In this document: positions 61,659-64,000 of the stretch, one piece after another
Layout of the letters: every line of letters starts with the position of its first letter
Position numbering within the stretch: position 1 is the first letter of the stretch
Assembly: GCF_024345185.1 (NCBI RefSeq)
Contig: NZ_BROB01000016.1
Span: forward strand, 1 to 64,000
Length of the DNA: 64,000 nucleotides
DNA from: Levilactobacillus humaensis
GTDB lineage: Bacteria > Bacillota > Bacilli > Lactobacillales > Lactobacillaceae
Reading direction: 5' to 3'
Position numbers and translations under genes: made by a program
The notes under the pieces: model-generated
Told to the model about the DNA's origin: nothing
The model's input: only the letters and a program-made list of their open reading frames with translations
Databases searched by the model: none

Positions 61659-62582
61659 ATGAGTGACCCCATTAATTACAATGCGTTTTCGCGCGAGGAG
61701 TGGCAAGGCTTTGCCGACCGCGCGACGTTACCCCTGACGCCCGAGAGTCTGCGGCAAATCAAGGCCTTTAATGACCGGATTTCACTACAAGATGTTCAGG
61801 ATGTCTACATTCCGTTGGTCCACCTGTTGCGCCTGCAGGTTGAACATTACCGGCAGTTACAACGTGACAAGGCGACCTTTCTGCAGCAGCCCGCTCATCG
61901 AATTCCCTTTATTATCGGAATTGCCGGGAGTGTGGCGGTGGGGAAGAGTACCGCGGCGCGCCTGTTAGAGGTGTTGCTCAATCACTACTTCACCGACCAG
62001 CGCATCCAACTGATCACGACCGACGGATTTCTCTATCCCAACGAGGAACTGAAAAAGCGGGATCTGATGAGTCGCAAGGGGTTCCCCGAGAGTTACGATA
62101 TGGCCGGGTTGATTCACTTCTTAAATGCCGTAAAGTCAGGGGCGCCATTGGTGAAGTCGCCGGTGTATTCCCACAAGGTTTACGACATCGTGCCCGATCA
62201 GTTTGACTATATCGAACATCCGGATATCCTGATTGTGGAGGGAATTAACACCCTGCAATTACCGACCAATGAACAGATTTATGTTAGCGATTTTACTGAC
62301 TTTTCCATTTACGTCGATGCCGATTCAGACTTGATTGAGGACTGGTTCTTGGAACGGTTCCAGCTGTTATTGGAAACAGCTTTCCAGGACCCGTCGAACT
62401 ATTACTACCCTTATGCGACGGGCGACCGTGACGTGGCCTTGGCAAAGGCGCGACAGGTCTGGCATGACATTGATTTGAAGAATCTTGAAGAGTATATTCT
62501 CCCTACGCGTAATCGGGCGGATATGATTATTCATAAGACGGTGGGTCATCGGATTGACCGGTTGCTCCTGCGAAAGTATTAG
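61659..62582 (+). CDS. coaA: pantothenate kinase, type I
   Basis: 307 aa. P-loop GIAGSVAVGKST near residues 88-99, then LITTDGFLYPN and the SRKGFPESYD segment are signatures of bacterial type I CoaA. It phosphorylates pantothenate, the first step of coenzyme A synthesis. GTTGAGGTG precedes the ATG. The GNAT gene follows 11 nt later. Confidence 0.95.
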   Translation: MSDPINYNAFSREEWQGFADRATLPLTPESLRQIKAFNDRISLQDVQDVYIPLVHLLRLQVEHYRQLQRDKATFLQQPAHRIPFIIGIAGSVAVGKSTAARLLEVLLNHYFTDQRIQLITTDGFLYPNEELKKRDLMSRKGFPESYDMAGLIHFLNAVKSGAPLVKSPVYSHKVYDIVPDQFDYIEHPDILIVEGINTLQLPTNEQIYVSDFTDFSIYVDADSDLIEDWFLERFQLLLETAFQDPSNYYYPYATGDRDVALAKARQVWHDIDLKNLEEYILPTRNRADMIIHKTVGHRIDRLLLRKY

Positions 62583-62593
62583 GGGGTGACGCC

Positions 62594-63172
62594 ATGTTAC
62601 GAGCGGCAACGATTGTCGATGCCGATGCGGTGGCGATCTTGGTGTTACACGAATTAGAGCGGCGGCACCTCCGCCGGCTGAGGCGACTGACCAAGGAACA
62701 GCTGTCACAGTTGCTATTTGTCGGCTACCATCAGGAAAACTTCCGTTATGGTTATCCTCAGGCACGTGTCTACCAGAACCAGGGCGTTGCGGTCGGAGTA
62801 GCCTATGGTTATCCCGCCGCAGTGGAACCGACCCTGGATAATCAGTGGGCGGCGTTGTTTGAACGGTTGCAGGTAGCGTCGCCACAACAGTTAGTGGTGA
62901 CACCCCGCGCGTTGCCGGATGAATGGTATTTGGACCTGTTGACAGTACGGTCACGTTCGGCCAATAAGACCTATCAACAGTGGTGGTTTGACGAGTGGTT
63001 GATGGCCGACGCCCTGCGACGGGCCCGCCAGAGTGGCGCGCGAGTCGTGGGGATGGATGTGCGGCCCGGCAGTCGCAATGCTCAGTTGGCCGCGGAATTT
63101 GGCTTTCTGGTGAGTGCCTATCGTCGGCTCGACCGCCAACCTTATGTCCATTTGCGTTATCGGCTTAACTAG
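62594..63172 (+). CDS. GNAT-family acetyltransferase
   Basis: 192 aa. The protein begins MLRAATIVDADAVAILVL, the usual GNAT N-terminus, with a divergent acyl-CoA region (LLTVRSRSANKTYQQWWFDEWLMADALRRAR, non-canonical) and a GVRNAQLAAEFGF-like end (RPGSRNAQLAAEFGF). TAGGGGGTGACGCC precedes the ATG. It follows coaA by 11 nt. Substrate unknown. Confidence 0.8.
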   Translation: MLRAATIVDADAVAILVLHELERRHLRRLRRLTKEQLSQLLFVGYHQENFRYGYPQARVYQNQGVAVGVAYGYPAAVEPTLDNQWAALFERLQVASPQQLVVTPRALPDEWYLDLLTVRSRSANKTYQQWWFDEWLMADALRRARQSGARVVGMDVRPGSRNAQLAAEFGFLVSAYRRLDRQPYVHLRYRLN

Positions 63173-63188
63173 TTGGGTTAGTTTTGCA

Positions 63189-63217
63189 TTGACCCGGGTT
63201 TCAGAAATCTGTATGAT
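63189..63217 (+). promoter_or_regulatory. guaA promoter
   Basis: TTGACC (63189-63194), 17-bp spacer and TATGAT (63212-63217). Only about 35 nt follow before the start codon, so there is no room for a purine riboswitch. Confidence 0.75.
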
Positions 63218-63253
63218 ATAAGCAATGTTTAAAAAGAAGAAAGGGTGAATGGC

Positions 63254-64000
63254 TTGGCAAACGTTGATATGTCAAAATTTGACAAAATCATCGTCCTAGA
63301 CTTTGGTAGTCAGTATAATCAATTGATCACACGCCGGATTCGTGACATGGGCGTGTACTCCGAACTCAAGGCGCACACCATGAGCGCCGCCGAAATCAAA
63401 GCTTGGGGACCCAAGGGGATTATCTTCTCCGGGGGACCAAACAGTGTGTACGACAGCAGTGCCTTTAATGTTGACCCGGAGATCTTCGAATTGGGTATTC
63501 CAATTCTAGGGATCTGTTATGGGATGCAACTGATGGCGCACAGCCTGACCGGTGGGAAGGTGGAGTCCGCCGACAACCGTGAATACGGTCGTGCGGATAT
63601 CACCGTTCTCAGCGACAATGCAAAGTTGTTCAAAGACACACCCAAGCAACAGACGGTGTGGATGAGCCATGGTGACCTGGTCACCCAGGTCCCAGACGGG
63701 TTCGAACGAGTGGCTACGAGCGAAAATTGCCCGATCTCGGCCATGCAAGACGTTGCCCGCAACTTCTACGGGATTCAATTCCACGCGGAAGTTCGGAATA
63801 CGGAATTCGGGAATGATATCCTGAAGCACTTTGCCTTTGACGTCTGTGGTGCAAAATCTAACTGGTCAATGGATGACTTCATTGACCTGCAAATCGAACA
63901 TATCCGTGAAACGGTGGGCGACAAGCGCGTCCTCCTCGGATTGTCCGGTGGGGTGGACTCCTCCGTTGTTGGGGTCCTCCTGCACAAGGCCATTGGCACG
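63254..64000 (+). CDS. guaA: GMP synthase (glutamine-hydrolysing), 5' part
   Basis: At least 249 codons; the gene runs off the window. It begins [20 protein letters not shown] using a TTG start preceded by AAAGGGTG. The glutamine amidotransferase domain has its nucleophile near Cys88 in GICYGMQ and the HAEV triad part near residue 178. The PP-loop of the ATP pyrophosphatase domain, [11 protein letters not shown], is near residue 230. It converts XMP to GMP with glutamine and ATP. Confidence 0.95.
   Translation, partial: MANVDMSKFDKIIVLDFGSQYNQLITRRIRDMGVYSELKAHTMSAAEIKAWGPKGIIFSGGPNSVYDSSAFNVDPEIFELGIPILGICYGMQLMAHSLTGGKVESADNREYGRADITVLSDNAKLFKDTPKQQTVWMSHGDLVTQVPDGFERVATSENCPISAMQDVARNFYGIQFHAEVRNTEFGNDILKHFAFDVCGAKSNWSMDDFIDLQIEHIRETVGDKRVLLGLSGGVDSSVVGVLLHKAIGT

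Noticed and set aside
63173-63253. Purine riboswitch before guaA
   Set aside because: The promoter leaves only about 35 nt of leader.
1-64000. CRISPR arrays, insertion sequences, prophage, tRNA and rRNA genes
   Set aside because: No regular repeat-spacer pattern, transposase, integrase or recognisable RNA-gene sequence was found by eye. A tRNA or Rfam scan was not possible.

Overview
The window looks like chromosome of a fairly GC-rich member of the Lactobacillaceae, probably Levilactobacillus or a close relative. This rests on the gene set (Xaa-Pro dipeptidyl-peptidase PepX, proline iminopeptidase, choloylglycine hydrolase, LTA synthase, two TrpX-type ABC importers, OppABCDF), on the strong AGGAGG-type ribosome-binding sites with frequent TTG/GTG starts, and on the hairpin-T-run terminators. 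The genus is an inference. I see no rRNA, tRNA, CRISPR array, phage or transposase gene. The window ends inside guaA.

Layout. 0-17 kb: nucleoside hydrolase with a cre-like site in its promoter, PrsW-type protease, alpha/beta hydrolase, YumC-type flavoprotein, LTA synthase, histidine phosphatase, GNAT, NlpC/P60 and MerR genes, a PadR-MFS drug-efflux pair with a clear operator, an MMPL exporter, choloylglycine hydrolase and YdcF. 17-26 kb: wall enzymes (GH73, PBP-like serine hydrolase), TerC, a hydroxyisobutyrate-dehydrogenase-like enzyme, then a minus-strand TrpX-type ABC importer. 26-29.4 kb: DegV and a second, plus-strand TrpX-type importer. 29.4-41.5 kb: a possible non-coding RNA, CPBP protease, VOC protein, ABC-F, L,D-transpeptidase, PepI, PepX, an APC permease, an overlapping NUDIX/guanylate-kinase-like pair, a Fur-family regulator and a Ser/Thr-rich surface protein. 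41.5-56 kb: a glutamine-type ABC importer, HflX, two oppA genes plus oppBCDF, and an OYE-family enzyme. 56-64 kb: phosphatase, CPA2 antiporter, HelD, CoaA, GNAT, guaA.

Most interesting regulation: the two TrpX-type importers lie on opposite strands either side of degV, and each is preceded by a short leader peptide gene too small for usual gene finders. One encodes a 20-residue peptide with five Phe codons among its last eight codons. The other encodes a 15-residue peptide with one Trp codon. Each is followed by mutually exclusive hairpins and intrinsic terminators. This reads as ribosome-mediated attenuation and predicts that one importer carries phenylalanine and the other tryptophan or a related aromatic substrate.

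Second discovery: a dispersed, structured repeat (R1, five copies, about 50-120 nt). Four copies begin within about 7 nt of a stop codon, in the same orientation as the upstream gene, and are followed by a hairpin or terminator. Their stems differ in sequence between copies but keep base pairing. Two further repeats (R2 about 200 nt, R3 about 190 nt) occur twice each; R3 is inverted around the hflX-opp region.

Peptide use is a theme: OppABCDF imports oligopeptides and PepX and PepI release proline-containing products, while the APC, glutamine-type and TrpX-type transporters import amino acids.
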